Source: Streptomyces flavotricini (lineage in GTDB: Bacteria; Actinomycetota; Actinomycetes; Streptomycetales; Streptomycetaceae). From it: a DNA stretch of 64,000 nt. Each line of letters begins with the position of its first letter. Positions within the stretch are counted from its first letter, which is position 1. Location of the stretch: assembly GCF_020639365.1 (NCBI RefSeq), contig NZ_JAINUL010000001.1:1539344-1603343 (forward strand), given 5' to 3'. The notes beneath the pieces are model-generated. The model was given only the letters and a program-made list of their open reading frames with translations. It was not told the DNA's origin and made no database searches. A program made the position numbers and the translations under genes. Of the stretch, positions 62,542 through 64,000 are shown piece after piece.

Positions 62542-63114
62542 ATGCCCGAAACCGCCACCGCGCCGTTCACCGCACGGATCGTCGAGCGGCTTTCCATCGG
62601 CCCCCAGAGCCGCCGCGAGCGCATCATCCACTCCCTGGACGGCCTCGAGGCCCCGGTCGCGCCGTCCGATCTGTCCAGCGTGGGCGAGGAGCTGTGGTAC
62701 CGGGTCCAGGAGGAGATCGGTAGCGAGCTCGGGCCGCTCGACTTCCTTCTGGGCCTCGACGCCGGCGGCATCCTGCCCACCGTCGCGCTCGCCCACGCCG
62801 CGGCGCTCCCCTACAAGATCGCGTGGAAGCTCCACCTCCCGCTCGAGGGTGCGGTCAGATTCAGCGAGCCCCACGCGATGCGCACCGACGTGTACGCCTA
62901 CGGCATCGCGGAGGGCCAGCGCATGCTGCTGGTCGACGACGAAGTCACCACCGGGCACACGCTGGCCAACCTCGCCCAGAGCTTGCGGCAGGCCGGCACC
63001 ACACCCGTGGCCGCCGCCTGCCTGGTCGAAGACACGACGCGGGGTGCTCGGGAGCTGCTGGCCGCGCACGGCGTCCCCCTGGTCTCGCTGAGCACGATAG
63101 GCAGCTCTCGTTGA
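62542..63114 (+). CDS. Phosphoribosyltransferase
   Basis: A 190-residue type I PRTase. Seen: the PRPP motif MLLVDDEVTTGHTLANLAQS (about residues 130-149), a first loop FLLGLDAGGILPTVALAHAA, and RTDVYAYGIAEGQ before the PRPP motif. ATG 62542 was chosen over ATG 62518 because AAGGAG lies seven bases upstream. The hood that decides the base is not recognisable, so the acceptor is unknown. Its stop overlaps the TTG start of the next gene. In the operon it could make or salvage a nucleotide for the fusion protein upstream. Confidence 0.85.
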   Translation: MPETATAPFTARIVERLSIGPQSRRERIIHSLDGLEAPVAPSDLSSVGEELWYRVQEEIGSELGPLDFLLGLDAGGILPTVALAHAAALPYKIAWKLHLPLEGAVRFSEPHAMRTDVYAYGIAEGQRMLLVDDEVTTGHTLANLAQSLRQAGTTPVAAACLVEDTTRGARELLAAHGVPLVSLSTIGSSR

Positions 63115-64000
63115 CCAGCAACGAGGCTGGCGTACCCCGGTTCGTCCTGGGCCGTGAGACCGCGACCCGTGAAGACGTGCACAGCACCCCGCTGGGCTAC
63201 AGCCGCGAACTTCTGCAGGTGGGCGAGACACTGCCGATCCCTGCGGCCGCCGAGCTCGTCGATCAGCTGGACGTCCAGACATCGGTGACCGTCTCACTCA
63301 ATGGCAGCCTGGGCGACTCGCTCCTGGCGCTGGCCAGCGTCCGGGCGGTGCTGGATTGGCTGCGGCTTCGGCACCCGTCCCGCGAAGTGCGCGTAGCGGT
63401 CGAGGGCCGACATGCCGCCCTCGTCCGCCGCGCGTTGCCGCTCGGCCTGGTGGAGCCCGCCGCCGGACCCACCATCCTCATCGGGGACCGCGCCACCGTC
63501 GAGAAGCACGTCGGCGACGTCATCCCGATCGTGTGTGACCCGGCCGCACCACCCTGCTGGGCGTCGAGCTGGCAAGTCCATACCGACCTGCCCGCCCGGT
63601 ACTACCTGGCTCTGGAGCGGCGCCTCGGTGTCCGGCTACCCGCGAACGGGGACTTCTGCACGCTGCTCCTCGCACCGGAGCCGTCGGCCAACCCGGTGGT
63701 GCGGGCCCTCGGGAGGGACGGCTGGTTCGCCGGGAGGACCATCGCAGTGATCACCGCAACCAGCTGGCCCGAGCGGAAGGACTACACGGTCGCCCGCTAC
63801 TTGCGGATGGCCGAACATCTGGCCGAGCGCAGTGGGACGGACGTGAGGCTTCTCGTCGTCGGAGGCGAGGCAACCACGCCCGAGACATCTGCGATCGACA
63901 ACGCGGGACCGCGGGTCCGAGCTCTGCGTCTGGACGGCCTGCGCGCCCTGGACCTCGCAGACGTCTTCGCTGTCTGCGACCTGGTCATCGGCAACGACAC
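63111..64000 (+). CDS. GT9-like glycosyltransferase, 3' end outside window
   Basis: An open frame of at least 296 codons, uninterrupted to the window edge. It starts at TTG 63111 (TTGA overlap with the PRTase stop), reading LTSNEAGVPRFVLGRETATR. Seen: SVTVSLNGSLGDSLLALASV, where GSLGDSLLALASVRAV resembles the start of family 9 heptosyltransferases (normally GxLGD), a middle domain TLLLAPEPSANP, and TIAVITATSWPERKDYTVAR with DLADVFAVCDLVIGND, equivalent to the GT9 nucleotide-sugar region. Together with DUF4254 this suggests sugar transfer to an acceptor. It is not included in a complete form; donor and acceptor are unknown. Confidence 0.7.
   Translation, partial: MTSNEAGVPRFVLGRETATREDVHSTPLGYSRELLQVGETLPIPAAAELVDQLDVQTSVTVSLNGSLGDSLLALASVRAVLDWLRLRHPSREVRVAVEGRHAALVRRALPLGLVEPAAGPTILIGDRATVEKHVGDVIPIVCDPAAPPCWASSWQVHTDLPARYYLALERRLGVRLPANGDFCTLLLAPEPSANPVVRALGRDGWFAGRTIAVITATSWPERKDYTVARYLRMAEHLAERSGTDVRLLVVGGEATTPETSAIDNAGPRVRALRLDGLRALDLADVFAVCDLVIGND

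Overview
The window looks like a piece of a Streptomyces chromosome. Base composition is very GC-rich with strong third-position GC bias, many genes start with GTG or TTG, cotranscribed genes often overlap as ATGA or TTGA, and the families present (ROK and LacI sugar regulators, SigE-type ECF factors, Ser/Thr kinases with beta-propellers, CBM13 secreted hydrolases) are typical of that genus. No rRNA or tRNA gene was seen. Several genes are decayed and some islands have clearly lower GC.

Region 1 (1-25 kb) is a plant cell-wall (hemicellulose) utilisation locus. It starts with the end of a sugar ABC permease and a GH1 beta-glucosidase behind a CebR-like operator. A xylose module follows: xylB and a ROK repressor gene on the minus strand, divergent from xylA across a clear XylR-type operator. 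Next is a graveyard of broken genes (an SGNH esterase fragment, an RbsC-type permease, a GH31 fragment, a ribulokinase and a LacI regulator), which looks like the remains of an arabinose/xyloside operon. The intact xylose importer xylFGH follows, then a broken AraC regulator, an expansin-like protein, an ECF sigma factor with a partner membrane protein, a GH74 xyloglucanase, a single-chain ECF sigma/zinc-finger/membrane/AbfB (CBM42) protein, and a secreted GH10-CBM13-GH62 fusion. Together these could bind, loosen, cut, import and catabolise xyloglucan and arabinoxylan. Two sigma factors tied to extracytoplasmic domains may be the sensors.

Region 2 (25.6-36 kb) holds three consecutive kinase-beta-propeller membrane proteins, the middle one a pseudokinase. 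After them come two tiny membrane proteins and a 914-residue secreted beta-propeller/Ig protein. Region 3 (36-40.2 kb) is an arsenic-type resistance cluster (arsO-like flavoprotein and MFS exporter, divergent from arsR-arsN), followed by a CadD fragment carrying a hexanucleotide repeat. Region 4 (40.3-45.1 kb) is small genes and broken genes (SDR, TPR regulator, pirin).

Region 5 (45.1-48 kb) is an integration scar: two paralogous tyrosine integrases of very different base composition with an excisionase-like gene between them. Region 6 (48-53.5 kb) contains a kinase-like protein, a methyltransferase, a GNAT acetyltransferase and a divergent valyl-tRNA synthetase. Region 7 (53.8-64 kb) is an unusual biosynthesis-like cluster: a 122-residue protein separated by a strong hairpin from a double nitroreductase-like SagB relative, an HprK-like P-loop protein and a JmjC-like dioxygenase; then an APH-type kinase, a Nudix hydrolase, a thymidylate-kinase-like protein, a DUF4254/P-loop/nucleotidyltransferase fusion, a phosphoribosyltransferase and the start of a GT9-like glycosyltransferase that runs off the window. 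Regions 1 and 7 are the most interesting parts.
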